Shown one piece after another: positions 8,433 to 17,686 of a stretch of DNA of 45,457 nt. Each line of letters starts with the position of its first letter. Position 1 is the stretch's first letter. The stretch is from positions 1-45,457 of the forward strand of contig NZ_BMUA01000041.1 in the NCBI RefSeq assembly GCF_014649955.1, in the 5' to 3' direction. A program made the position numbers and the translations under genes. Source of the stretch: Streptomyces violascens. GTDB taxonomy: Bacteria; Actinomycetota; Actinomycetes; Streptomycetales; Streptomycetaceae. Below the pieces are notes generated by a model. It did not search any database and was not told the origin of the DNA. It was given only the letters and a program-made list of their open reading frames with translations.

Positions 8433-9068
8433 ATGGTGAGTACCGAAAGCCTTCTCGCGTTCGCCGCGATGTCCCTCGTCGTGATCGCGATCCCCGGCCC
8501 GAGCGTCCTGTTCGTCGTCGGCCGCGCCCTCGCCCACGGCCGCCGCACCGCGCTCGCCACCGTCCTGGGCAACCTCCTGGGCTGCTACGCCCTCGTCCTG
8601 GCCGTCGCCCTCGGCGTCGGCGCGCTGGTCCAGAGCTCGGCCACCGTCTTCACCGCCGTAAAGCTGGCCGGCGCCGCCTACCTCGTCTACCTCGGCGCCC
8701 AGGCGTACCGCCACCGCGGCCGCCTGCGGGCCGATCTGACGACCGGGGAGGGCGAACGGCGCGGCGATCTGCGCACGGTCCTGGACGGCCTGCTGGTGGG
8801 CGCCACCAACCCCAAGGGCCTGGTCTTCTTCGCCGCGGTCCTGCCGCAGTTCGTCAACCACGACGCCGGGAACATCCCGCTGCAGATGATGGTCCTCGGC
8901 CTGATCCCGGCCGCCATCGGCCTGGTCTGCGACACCGTGTGGGGCCTGGGCGCCTCGGCCGCCCGGACCTGGTTCGCCGGCTCCGACCGCCGCCTGTCGA
9001 TGATCGGCGGCGCGGGCGGCATCGCCCTGATCGGCCTCGGGCTCACCGTCGCCACCACCCGCCACTGA
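8433..9068 (+). CDS. LysE/RhtB-family amino-acid exporter
   Basis: 211 residues with five to six hydrophobic helices. The family signature IPGPSVLFVVGRAL is at residues ~21-34, YLVYLGAQAYR follows helix 3, and ATNPKGLVFFAAVLPQF is the second conserved block. Members export basic or neutral amino acids and derivatives across the cytoplasmic membrane. Start ATG at 8433; no strong Shine-Dalgarno is visible. It lies downstream of the YbaK-like gene in the same orientation and may be co-transcribed. Confidence 0.88.
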   Translation: MVSTESLLAFAAMSLVVIAIPGPSVLFVVGRALAHGRRTALATVLGNLLGCYALVLAVALGVGALVQSSATVFTAVKLAGAAYLVYLGAQAYRHRGRLRADLTTGEGERRGDLRTVLDGLLVGATNPKGLVFFAAVLPQFVNHDAGNIPLQMMVLGLIPAAIGLVCDTVWGLGASAARTWFAGSDRRLSMIGGAGGIALIGLGLTVATTRH

Positions 9069-9170
9069 CCCTTCCCGTACCAGTCGGCCGCCGCCGAGCC
9101 GCACGGACCCGCTGTCTAGTGCCGGATCAAGCAACGTTCGCCTCATAGGGCCGTCTGAGATCATGGGCTC

Positions 9171-9503
9171 ATGGACGAGGAAGTCATTCCGATCCTTCGG
9201 GTCGAGGACGCTGTTGCGACGGTGGATTGGTACGAGCGCCTGGGCTTCACCAAGCAGTGGGAGCACCACTTCGAGCCGGGGCTCCCTGCCTTCGTCGAGG
9301 TTGCACGTCGTCCAGTGCGGTTGTTCTTGTCGGAGCATCAAGGAGACGCCCGTCCCGATACGTTGGTGTATCTCCGCGTGAGTGACGTCGATGCCGTCGC
9401 CGCCGAATTCGGTGTACCCGTGAAGGACGCTCCGTGGGCGCGCGAGATCGAGCTTCGCGACCCTGACGGCAACCGCCTGCGGGTGGGCACCCCAACGCAG
9501 TGA
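9171..9503 (+). CDS. VOC (glyoxalase/bleomycin-resistance) family protein
   Basis: 110 residues forming one VOC module pair: IPILRVEDAVATVDWYERLGF at the start, EHHFEPGLPAFVEV in the middle, and REIELRDPDGNRLRV at the end. Family members are metal-dependent isomerases or dioxygenases, or dimeric antibiotic-binding proteins. This small single-domain form resembles the bleomycin-binding type, but the ligand is unknown. It sits between a sequence resembling a transposon end (near 9116) and an IS630-like remnant. Confidence 0.8.
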   Translation: MDEEVIPILRVEDAVATVDWYERLGFTKQWEHHFEPGLPAFVEVARRPVRLFLSEHQGDARPDTLVYLRVSDVDAVAAEFGVPVKDAPWAREIELRDPDGNRLRVGTPTQ

Positions 9504-9539
9504 CTCCCGCGGGCGGCGTCCGGCAGCGAGACTGCTGCG

Positions 9540-10592
9540 GTGGCGGAACGCGTGCGAGTCCGTGAGATCGATGACGACGAAGGGCAACGGCTGCTGCGGA
9601 TCGTCCGCAGGAGTACCGGGTCGGTGGTGACCTGGCGGCGGGCTCAGATGGTGTTGCTGTCCGCGCAGGGCATGCCGGTGGCGAGGATCGCCGAGGTGTC
9701 GTTCACCAGCGCCGGCCGGGTCCGGGATGTGATCCACAACTTCAACGCCGACGGCTTCGGCCCGCTGTATCCGAAGTACTCTGGCGGCCGTCCGAAGACG
9801 TTCACGCTGGCCGAGCGGCGTGAGATCAAGAAGATCGCCAAGTCCAAGCCGACCGAGCATGACCTGCCGTTCTCGGCCTGGAGTCTGACCGAACTGGCGG
9901 ACTTCCTGGTTGCCGAGGGGGTGGTCGACGACATCAGCCGCGAGGGCCGAGGAAGGCGTCTCCTTTCAACGTCTGAAGACCTGGAAGACGTCCCGTGACC
10001 CCGACTACGCGGCCAAGAAGGCCCGGGTCGAGCACCTCTACGCGATCGCCGACGGAGAGGTCATACCCGAGGACGGTGAGCCCGACGTCGTCTTCTGCAT
10101 GGACGAGTTCGGCCCGCTCAACCTGATGCCCCACCCAGGCCGGCAGTGGGCCGAGCGCGGCGGCACACACAAGGACCCCGACCGCGAACCGCGCCGACGG
10201 CAGCGGGCGACCTACAACCGCAACGGCGGAGTACGGCACCTGTTCGCAGCCCTCGACCTGCCAGGGACAAGCTCTACGGCCACATCAAACCGGTCAAGCG
10301 GCGCACTCAGTTCCTGGAGTTCTGCCGCTACCTCCGCACCCTCTACCCGGCCCAAATCCGGACAGCGATCGTCTGCGACAACTTCCCCCCGCACCTGACC
10401 ACGAAGAAGTGCCAGCGGGTCGGCACCTGGGCCGCGGCGAACAACATCGAGATCGCCTACACCCCGACAAACTCCTCCTGGCTCAACCGCATCGAGGCCC
10501 AGTTCACCGCCCTGCGCTACTTCACCCTCGACGGCACGGATCATGCCACCCAGAAAGAACAGGGCAGCTTGATCCGCCGCTACATCATCTAA
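9540..10592 (+). pseudogene. IS630-family transposase, frameshifted
   Basis: Three overlapping frames make one transposase. 9540-9950 holds the helix-turn-helix N-terminal part (VARIAEVSFTSAGRVRDVI). About 9945-10257 in another frame holds GVSFQRLKTWK and the first catalytic Asp in FCMDEFGPLN. From about 10258 a third frame holds VCDNFPPHLT and PTNSSWLNRIEAQF (the DDE end). The first shift looks like a ~17-20-bp deletion near 9950, the second a one-base loss in a C/G run near 10257. The expected C-terminal segment WRNRHADDRRLRAVVDRAK is present at about 10689-10750, separated from the rest by ~100 bp of foreign sequence. Not functional as read. Confidence 0.85.
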
Positions 10593-10936
10593 TGGGCAGT
10601 GAAAGACGGTTGCTCCGTGGCTGCGACCGTAGGCAGGTCCAAGGTCTATACATCATCAGGGCAGACAGCCCCTTCGCCAGACTGACCTTGGCGAAACCGC
10701 CACGCCGACGACCGACGCCTACGCGCCGTCGTCGACAGGGCAAAACGTCGCCTGATACGGCACTGGCCACCATCGCGGCCCTGGACGCCCTCGCGCGCCC
10801 CGGCACGGCGGCGTGCACCACGTGCGACGCCGCCGAAACCCTTCTGCCACGAGTCACCTCCCAGGCGAAAACTCGCAGAAGGCTTCACACATCAGACCCT
10901 GCCGAGGCCCGGGCCCCCGCCACTGTCGGCGACTCC

Positions 10937-11251
10937 CTACTCGTCGTCCCCGTTGTCAGAGCCGTTGTCCCGACCGTGCTCGTGACCGTGACCGTGCCAG
11001 CCACCATGCTCCTGGCCGTCGTCCCGGCCCTGGCCGTGATCCCGGCCGTTGTCCTGGTCGTCATCCCGCCCCTGACGGTCGTCGTCCCTACCCTGGTCCC
11101 GGCCTTGACCCCGGCCATTGTCCCGGCCGTGCTCCACCACGGTGCTCCCACCGAAACCACCGTCATGGGCGAAACCGACACCGACACCGAGAGTGGACAA
11201 CCCCACAACCGCCGCGGCCACGACCGCTACCCGCTGAAACCTGCGCATCAT
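10937..11251 (-). CDS. Secreted Gly/Asp/Arg/His-rich repeat protein
   Basis: 104 residues from ATG at 11251 (a second ATG follows at 11248), with GGGAAGGG 4-7 bases upstream. A signal peptide (MMRRFQRVAVVAAAVV, then GVGFAHDG) is followed by a low-complexity chain of GRD, GQGRD, DDDQ and HGHGHEH units. The mature protein is disordered, acidic and His-rich, suggesting metal binding or a cell-surface role; this is inference. The promoter region upstream (11290-11330) is unusually A/T-rich, consistent with a regulated gene. I recognise no family. Confidence 0.65.
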   Translation of the reverse strand: MMRRFQRVAVVAAAVVGLSTLGVGVGFAHDGGFGGSTVVEHGRDNGRGQGRDQGRDDDRQGRDDDQDNGRDHGQGRDDGQEHGGWHGHGHEHGRDNGSDNGDDE

Positions 11252-11605
11252 TCGACCCTTCCCTACGTGGACACGAAGCCTTGACCAAACTACCAAATGT
11301 AATCATATGCATACTTTGTGTAGCTATCCGGGATCTTGGCTGATCTTCCATCCGGCGCCCCGGAGCAGTGACGAAAAGCCCGGATGCCGCGCCCGTGGCG
11401 CGGCCACTGGGCCTGAACTGCGGGCCGGCGGCCACGGTGACCTCGCCCGCGGACGGTCGTTGAACCCGTCGCTCAGGAAAGAACGCCGTGCACCAGGGGC
11501 CCGGGACTGGTCAGGGCCTGGGCCCCTTTGCCGTGCGCTCCCGTCCGTGGGGACCGTCACCGGAAACCGGAGCGCGAGGGTATGCCCCGGCCCTACCCTG
11601 GCGCC

Positions 11606-11944
11606 ATGAGCGCCGCCACCGACGGGTTCGTCGGCCCGCGGATCGCCTCCCAGACCTTCCACCCCGGCGGACGAGTGGAGACCGAGCGAGCGCCCGCAGT
11701 ATGGACACTGGCCCACCGCGGATACCGCGGCAGCGGGCGCCTCGACATCTGGGTATACCGCACCAAACAGCTCGCTCTCGAAGCCGGCGCGACCCTGGCC
11801 ATGGAATGCGGCCTGGACGAAGACCCCCACGCCCAGACCATGTTCAAAACCCGCCGCTACCAGGCCGTACTCGACCGCTACGAGGAAACCTCCCCGGACA
11901 GTCACCTCCTACGCGTCCAACTCGCCTTCCTCCAACCCGAGTAG
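11606..11944 (+). CDS. Conserved hypothetical protein
   Basis: 112 residues from ATG at 11606. A mixed alpha/beta composition with regular segments (TLAHRGYRGSGRLDIWVYRT, LALEAGATLAMECGLDE, RYQAVLDRYEETSPDSHLL) argues for a real globular protein. No membrane helix, signal peptide or catalytic motif is recognised. No strong Shine-Dalgarno lies upstream of 11606; an ATG at 11582 is an alternative but has GAGGG too close to it. Confidence 0.5.
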   Translation: MSAATDGFVGPRIASQTFHPGGRVETERAPAVWTLAHRGYRGSGRLDIWVYRTKQLALEAGATLAMECGLDEDPHAQTMFKTRRYQAVLDRYEETSPDSHLLRVQLAFLQPE

Positions 11945-12083
11945 ACACCCCACCCCGGCACCGATCGACCCGGCCCCAGCCAGGTCGTCACAGTGACCGC
12001 TGTGCGGCGCGGGCCCGCCTTCCTCGACCAGCGCCTCGGGAGCGAGCGGGTCACCATGGACGGCCAGGACCACGAACGTACGG

Positions 12084-12188
12084 CTCGGAGTGTGGGTCTC
12101 CCACCAGAAGAGCCGCCGCGACAAGCTCAATGCCGACCAGCTCGCGCAGCTCGCCGAACTCGGACTCGACTGGGCACGCGACGGTTAG
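12084..12188 (+). pseudogene. C-terminal remnant of a helicase-associated-domain protein
   Basis: Reads LGVWVSHQKSRRDKLNADQL then AQLAELGLDWARDG and a stop. This is the repeat unit of the Helicase-associated domain found at the C-terminus of large actinobacterial DEAD/DEAH helicases. No start or upstream helicase domain is present, so this is a leftover of about 34 codons. Confidence 0.6.
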
Positions 12189-12306
12189 GGTGACCTTGGT
12201 CCGGGGCGGGTGGCTGGCAACCCCGCCAGTAACGGAACGCTTCGCCCCGGACCACCAAGAAGTGTGCGATCCAGGGTGCGTTTCGAGGTGCGGTCCGTGA
12301 GCCCTC

Positions 12307-13201
12307 TCACTGGCTCCCGGCCAGTCCGCGCAGCCGGTCTCGGATCGCGTGGCGTTCGGATTCCTCGCGGGCCAGAGCCTGCTCGTGGGCCCCGGGGTCG
12401 CGGCGGTCCTCGATGGCCTCGCGCACGATCGTGGCCAGAACGTCCGGTGACAGCGCCTCGGCCTGCGTCGTGGCCGTGTCGGCGAACGAGCGCCGGTCAC
12501 TGGCCTTCAGCGGCGCGGTCGGCAGGCCGTAGAGCGCGACCTGGTGCGCGGTGACCGCGACCCGCTCGAACTCCACCACCGCACCTGCAGCCGCCGCGAA
12601 CGCGGACACGTCCTCGGCCAGCGAGCTGAACAGATGCTCACCACTCGGGTCATGGTCACCCAGATGGAGAACAACGGTTTTTCCGGCCCCCCGCGGCGGC
12701 CCGGACGGCCGCATCATGCTTGCCCGTCAGAGCGTCGAACCCTCCTCCTGAGAAACAGGCGATGCCGAACTCGCCGTCCAGCTTGGCAAGTTGAGGGACC
12801 ATCCCCGCCGTCTCGCACCACAGCTCCAACCGCACGAGCTGGCCGGCCTGGCGGTCGACACAGTAGTCATCGGCCGCCGACTCTACGGCCGCCCAGAAAT
12901 CCTCGAGGCCGGCGAAGGACGTCGGGGCATCCACGGCGATCTGTGTGTCATCCCGGATCACGTCCCACGAGACCCAGCCGGAGCGGCGGGCCATGCCGAC
13001 GTACTCACACATCCGCCTGTAATCACGCTCCGTCTTCGCCAGCACGCCATCGCTCGGGAGTACGTAGAACAGCTGCCGAAGCGAGACAGGAAGGTGGTCG
13101 CAGTAGCGGTCGAGGACGGCATCGACCGCCGTCAACACCCGCACCGTCTCCCGCCGCGGCCGCCAATGCGGCTGCGGCCCACGCGCCCGCCTGTCCGGCA
13201 T
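12307..13201 (-). pseudogene. Topoisomerase-VI-A/Spo11-like protein with Toprim motif, frameshifted
   Basis: Two frames form one gene. 12656-13201 (start ATG at 13201) carries the winged-helix part, with SLRQLFYVLPSDGV, ERDYRRMCEYVGMARRSG and WDVIRDD, as in phage and plasmid TopVIA-like proteins. 12307-12717 carries VVLHLGDHDPSGEHLF, the Toprim-like DxD metal site, and YGLPTAPLKASDRRSF. The shift lies near 12690, after GKHDAAVRA. Such stand-alone proteins are common in actinobacterial phages and plasmids; their exact role is not established. The gene is inactive unless the shift is an assembly error. Confidence 0.65.
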
Positions 13202-13440
13202 CACTACCCCGCTCACACACCGAAAGTCCGCCCCGGCGTACTTTCCCCCACCTAGAGGCTCAGCACAGGGTGCTACCGCCAGCATTCACCCCAGCAACGC
13301 TCACCCGGCTCGCATCTCGCGCCATCGCCATGCGGGGTCGTGGCGAACCGATCCGGCACCGACTCGTTGAACAGCCCGCCTTCCCCCCAAGGGCACCGAT
13401 CGCAGGGCCTCGCCACAGGCGGGGCCCTGCGGCCGCGCCT

Positions 13441-14145
13441 TCACAACCACCTGCGCCCCCCCTGCCGCACCGGTGTTGAACAGCAGCCGAGATTCGGGGC
13501 TTGCCCGGCGGCCGGCTTCCTGGCTCGCTCCGCAGGACTCTCCCCATTCCCTCCGAGGCGCTGAACGCCGCTCTCCCGCCCGCTCCGCCACGGAGCAGCG
13601 GGCGGGGTGCGCCTGTACTCCTTCCGCGACCAAGGGACGTGGAGCGGTGGCTCGACGTGCGCGATCAGCTCCTGGACATTGAGGTACGGGGCCCTGGCCG
13701 TGGGGCGGGTTCGGGTTCCGGGGGCGCTTGAACCAGACAGCTGCGGCGTGCTGGCTGAGCAGCGCGACGAGGACGATCGCGCCGAGCAGGGCGAGGATGC
13801 CGCCCTGGATGCCCGGGCGGTGCCGCCGAGGTCGGGGACGATCTGGATGCTCGCCAGGACGATCGATGCGATACGGATGCCGTTTCCCGCAGTGCGGTAG
13901 CGGACAGCGAGGACGAGCAGGACGAGGCCCATGATGTTCTGGCCGAAGGTCGCCCCGGAGGCCTTCGGGCCCTCTGCGATGCCGACCAGGACCGACATCA
14001 CAGCCGTGAGTCCCGTCATCGCGATGATGGTGATGCGGGCCGCCCAGACCGTGGCCGGCATGGCCATCGGCGGTTCGGGGGCCGGCGGGAACGGCGGGAG
14101 GTAGGGCGTGGGGGACGGCGGCGGGGGCGGGTACTCGTTCGACAT
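13441..14145 (-). pseudogene. Proline-rich-tail membrane protein, frameshifted
   Basis: From ATG at 14145 the protein starts with a Pro-rich cytoplasmic tail (SNEYPPPPPSPTPYLPP), then hydrophobic helices (ITIIAMTGLTAVMSVLVGIA; NIMGLVLLVLAVRY; IRIASIVLASIQIV). After VPDLGGTA (near 13818) the frame loses sense; the other frame continues with ILALLGAIVLVALLSQHAAA and WFKRPRN, clearly the last helix. A one-base indel in a G/C run is likely. Four-helix proteins with Pro-rich N-termini are common in Streptomyces and have no known function. Confidence 0.6.
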
Positions 14146-14235
14146 GCGGCAACCGTAGGGAGCGCCGCGGTGCGCGGTTGCCTGGGAATCGTGGGGGTCC
14201 GCCAGGTGCGGGCGGGTATGGGCGGGGTTGGGTTT

Positions 14236-14603
14236 TCAGTCGTCTCCGTTCCATCCGCCGGCTTCGAAGCCGGCGATCTGGCCGGGGGTGCCGGGCGGCG
14301 GCCACAGGGAGCCCATCGGGCCGATGGGGCCGGGCGGGTAGACGTACATGATGTCGTCGATCTGCCGGACGGCCTCGAGTGCGCGGCGCATGCTCCGTAC
14401 GTAGGCCTGGTCGGGTTCGGCCGACTCCACCTCGCTCTGCAGGGCCAGCAGTGTGCTCAGGGAGCCGGGGCCTTCGGCGCGTTCCGCGGCGGCCTGCCGG
14501 GCGTCCTCCCGGCGCCGGGCGCGTTCCGCCTCGGCCCACGGGTGGTCGGCCGGCAGCCATTCGCCGTCCAGCGGGTCGGCGGGCGGCCGAACGCGCCGTC
14601 CAT
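14236..14603 (-). pseudogene. Conserved hypothetical protein, likely one-base deletion near the N-terminus
   Basis: A frame running from about 14575 to 14236 reads LDGEWLPADHPWAEAERARR, then a helical Ala/Glu/Arg region, ALQSEVESAEPDQAYVRSMR and a Pro/Gly-rich tail ending GWNGDD. The only good start, ATG at 14603 (MDGAFGRPP), is one base out of frame with it; a lost base in a CCG run near 14580 would join them. It lies just beyond the start of the membrane-protein gene in the same direction and may be its operon partner. The function is unknown. Confidence 0.5.
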
Positions 14604-14822
14604 GCCAGCCTAGCCGCCGAGGCTGCCGGGCCGCGGCGTCAGCTGCCCCGTCGCCAAGATCGGGTAGTCAGGCTCCTTAAGCAGCTGGGCAACAGCCTCG
14701 TACAGATCGCGGCGAGGACCGGTATCCCCACGATCTCGCTTCACCACTACCTTGCCGGGACAGCCTCCGCCGCGCGGTCTGGAGACTCATAATGACCTTG
14801 ATTCCTGACCCACGGCAGGTCG

Positions 14823-17180
14823 ATGTCAGGGCAGAAATGGTCGAGACGGGGGGGCGTAGCGGTGCGAGACCAACTTCTCGGGGGTCGTTACCGGTTGGGG
14901 CGGCAGCTCGGTGAGGGTGGGATGGGGCAGGTCTGGGAGGCGCAAGACGAGACGCTGGGGCGGCTTGTCGCGGTCAAGGTGATCTCCTTACTCGCCGGTC
15001 GCGGAAGCCTCGGGGGTGACGCACGCGCCAGATTCCTGCGCGAGGCCCGGATCACCGCCCAACTGCAGCACCCCAGCATCATCACCATCCACGATCTCGG
15101 AGAGACGGGCGCGTACAACGAACGTGTCCCGTTCCTCGTGATGGAACTGGTCCGAGGCGAGGGCCTGGACGCAACACTGCGCCGAGGTGCCGTCGCTCTG
15201 CCGGACGCGGCCCGGTGGGGCGCACAGATAGGTGACGCTCTGGCGGAGGCGCACACCGCCGGAATCATGCACCGGGACATCAAGCCGTCCAACATCCTCA
15301 TCACCCCGTCCGGCCACGTGAAGGTCCTCGACTTCGGCATCGCGCGGGCGGCCGACCCCTACGCGACCGGGGACCGGCTCACCCAGACCGGATTCATCGT
15401 GGGCACGCCCCCCTACATGGCCCCCGAACAAGCACGCGGTTTCCCGGAACCGCGCAGCGACCTGTACGCGCTCGGCTGCCTCCTCTTCGAACTGATCACA
15501 GGCCGGCTACCGTTCCAGGCCCCCGACACCGTCGGCTACCTCACGGCCCACCTCACCCAGGAACCCCCCGCCCCCAGCACGGTCTCCGCTGCCGTCCCCT
15601 CCAGGTGGGACGACATCGTTCTGAGGCTGCTGCACAAGGACCCGGCCCAGCGGTATCCGAACGCCGCTGAACTCTCCCAGGCACTGCGAGAACTCGACCG
15701 CGCCTCCGAGCCCGCGCGCCCGGCAGCAGTGCCCACCCCACCCGCCACCCCACCGGAGGCCACGACAGCGTTCCGGATGCGGGTTGAGCTGGTCGCCCCG
15801 ATCCCCAGCCAAGGCATTGTGGTCGTCGGCGGCCACATCGAGTCTGGTGTCATCAAGGTCAACGACGAGGTCGAACTGGTCGGCACGACGGAGAAGTCGA
15901 TCAAGGCCACGGTCACCGGTATCGAGATGTACCGCAGGCGACTCGAGGTGGCCCAAGCCGGTGACGGCCAATGCGGCTTGCTGCTTCGCGGCATTGAGAA
16001 CAGGCGGGTGGAGCCCGGCATGGTCGTCGTGACGCCAGGTGCCACGCCCACACCAAAGCCTGGTTTCCGACGCGGTCACGATCGGGGTCAGGTCACCGTG
16101 CCGACCGTCCCGGACTCCGCGGCCTTCGCTCCGGAACCGGAGGCGGTCACCCGTCCGACAGCAGTCGGGCCGCCGGTCGGCTACGCACGGGTCGGCAGTC
16201 CGATGATCGGCGGCGACAGCCCCGTCTCGGCACTGGCGTTCTCCCCGGACGGGTCTCTGCTGGCTTCCAGCGCCGCGGACGACGGGTCGCTGTGGCTGTG
16301 GAATCCGCTCACGCGCCGCCCGTCCGGCCAGCCCCTCGACACCCGCAGCACCGATGCCTGCTCGGACGCGGTGTTCTCCCCGGACGGGTCGCTGCTGGCC
16401 GTCACCGGTGGCGATGAAGAGGACACGGTGATGCTGTGGGATCCGTACACCAGGCAGCTGGTGGGCGAACTCGTCTGTGAAGCCATCGCTTTCACGGTGG
16501 TGTTCTCCCCGGACGGGTCCCTGCTCGCGGTCGGCGACTCGCGTGGCACGGTATCGCTGTGGGACCCGGTCAACAGGCAACAGGTCGGCGACATCGGCGT
16601 GGACGGCGACCGCGTGACCTCGGCCGTGTTCTCTCCCGACGGATCCGCACTGGCCACCGTGGCAAGCGGCAAGGCGGTGCAACTGTGGGACCCCGCCACC
16701 GGTAGACCGATCGGCGAACCCTTCGTCGATGCCGGGGCACCGCCAGCGCGTCCGGGCGGATGGCTGCGGCGTCATGGCTGGGGCACCCCGAAACGCCCGC
16801 CTGGCGGTTTCAACGAGGTGGCGTTCTCGCCGGACGGGTCCATGCTGGCCGCTGCCGGCCCTGGCAGGGTGCAGCTGTGGGACACGGCCTCACGGCTCCC
16901 CATCGGGCAGCCCTTGACGAGCCGATTCCCCTTCAACGCGGTGGCCTTCTCCCCCGACGGGGCCGTGCTGGCCGCCGCTGGCGGCGACGGCCAGGTGCAC
17001 CTGTGGCACCCGGCCACCGGCAACACCATGGACGGACCACTCGACGGCGGCGACTCAATCTTCAGCCTCACGTTCTCCCGCGACGGGTCAATGCTCGCCA
17101 CCGGCGACATCGAAGGCGCCGTGCACCTGTATGCCCGCCTCACCCCGAAGACGCACCCACGATCTCCCCGAAGAACATGA
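14823..17180 (+). CDS. Ser/Thr protein kinase fused to an EF-Tu domain II and a seven-repeat WD40 propeller
   Basis: 785 residues from ATG at 14823; GTG at 14862, with a G-rich RBS, is a credible alternative. Residues ~22-290 are a PknB-type kinase: LGEGGMG loop, Lys52 (VAVKVI), HRDIKPSN catalytic loop, DFGIA and APE. Residues ~316-405 match domain II of elongation factor Tu (GVIKVNDEVELVG, TVTGIEMYRRRLEVAQAGD, LLLRGI, VEPGMVVVTPG) without any GTPase domain. Residues ~465-775 hold seven WD40 units, each with FSPDGS.LA and LW(D/N/H)P. No transmembrane helix is present, so it should be cytoplasmic. The EF-Tu-like module may act as a sensor, scaffold or ligand-binding beta-barrel; this is inference. 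Confidence 0.88.
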   Translation: MSGQKWSRRGGVAVRDQLLGGRYRLGRQLGEGGMGQVWEAQDETLGRLVAVKVISLLAGRGSLGGDARARFLREARITAQLQHPSIITIHDLGETGAYNERVPFLVMELVRGEGLDATLRRGAVALPDAARWGAQIGDALAEAHTAGIMHRDIKPSNILITPSGHVKVLDFGIARAADPYATGDRLTQTGFIVGTPPYMAPEQARGFPEPRSDLYALGCLLFELITGRLPFQAPDTVGYLTAHLTQEPPAPSTVSAAVPSRWDDIVLRLLHKDPAQRYPNAAELSQALRELDRASEPARPAAVPTPPATPPEATTAFRMRVELVAPIPSQGIVVVGGHIESGVIKVNDEVELVGTTEKSIKATVTGIEMYRRRLEVAQAGDGQCGLLLRGIENRRVEPGMVVVTPGATPTPKPGFRRGHDRGQVTVPTVPDSAAFAPEPEAVTRPTAVGPPVGYARVGSPMIGGDSPVSALAFSPDGSLLASSAADDGSLWLWNPLTRRPSGQPLDTRSTDACSDAVFSPDGSLLAVTGGDEEDTVMLWDPYTRQLVGELVCEAIAFTVVFSPDGSLLAVGDSRGTVSLWDPVNRQQVGDIGVDGDRVTSAVFSPDGSALATVASGKAVQLWDPATGRPIGEPFVDAGAPPARPGGWLRRHGWGTPKRPPGGFNEVAFSPDGSMLAAAGPGRVQLWDTASRLPIGQPLTSRFPFNAVAFSPDGAVLAAAGGDGQVHLWHPATGNTMDGPLDGGDSIFSLTFSRDGSMLATGDIEGAVHLYARLTPKTHPRSPRRT

Positions 17181-17250
17181 GGTGCGCAGGGATGACGTGG
17201 CCCAGCAAGAGGAGGAGGTACAGGCCGCGGTCGGCCTGGTGAGGAGCTAA

Positions 17251-17458
17251 GGGCTTGCAGAAGAACAACACGCTGGTTTCGGTTCTGGGGCTGATTGTTG
17301 TGGTAGGCCTCGCTGACCAGGAAAGATGTGGCGTCGGCCGCTGTCGTAGAGCGTCGCGCCCATTCCTGAAGTCAGGCGGAACCTGCAGCTCAGCGAGCCA
17401 CATACCGCACGACGGTGAACCCGAACCGGACATCAGCGTGTTGTTCTTCTGCAAGCCC
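17251..17458. mobile_element. 208-bp MITE-like element with 25-bp terminal inverted repeats and TAA duplication
   Basis: GGGCTTGCAGAAGAACAACA (start of the left end, 17251-17275) is matched exactly in reverse complement by the right end (17434-17458) over 25 bases, with looser similarity for ~12 bases more. The element is flanked by TAA at 17248-17250 and at 17459-17461, as expected for a 3-bp target duplication of the kind made by some IS5-group transposases. There is no transposase inside, so it could only move in trans. Both ends read outward-in as MQKNNTL, which explains two spurious short ORFs. Confidence 0.75.
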
Positions 17459-17686
17459 TAAGCCGGCGTGACGGAACGCCGCGCCCCGGGGCCCGGGCAT
17501 CGGACCAACTGCGTCTTCGTAGCCCGGCTCGGCGCAGGACAGGAGCTGCCCCGTCGGCCACACGAGCCTCTCTGGCCCGGTCAGTTCCGCACGGAGATGC
17601 TCCTGGTCCGCACGGACATACCCCTGGCGGTGAAGTCGGCAAGGGCGGGAAGGGAAGACCTGCTGGGAGCGGAATGTGAGCTGGAC

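Noticed and set aside
9116..9141. CTAGTGCCGGATCAAGCAAC-type sequence before the VOC gene, resembling an IS630 end
   Set aside because: No matching inverted end was found beyond the IS630 remnant, so the VOC gene cannot be claimed as a passenger.
10593..10688. About 100 bp between the IS630 body and its last codons, considered as a small nested element
   Set aside because: No terminal repeats or duplication could be defined; the repeated TACATCAT (10581 and 10644) is too short to be convincing.
15507..16775. 422-codon minus-strand ORF opposite the kinase gene
   Set aside because: Antisense shadow; the plus strand carries clear kinase, EF-Tu and WD40 motifs.
17140..17461. Two short ORFs that both begin MQKNNTL
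   Set aside because: The shared start is just the inverted repeat of the MITE-like element read from both sides.
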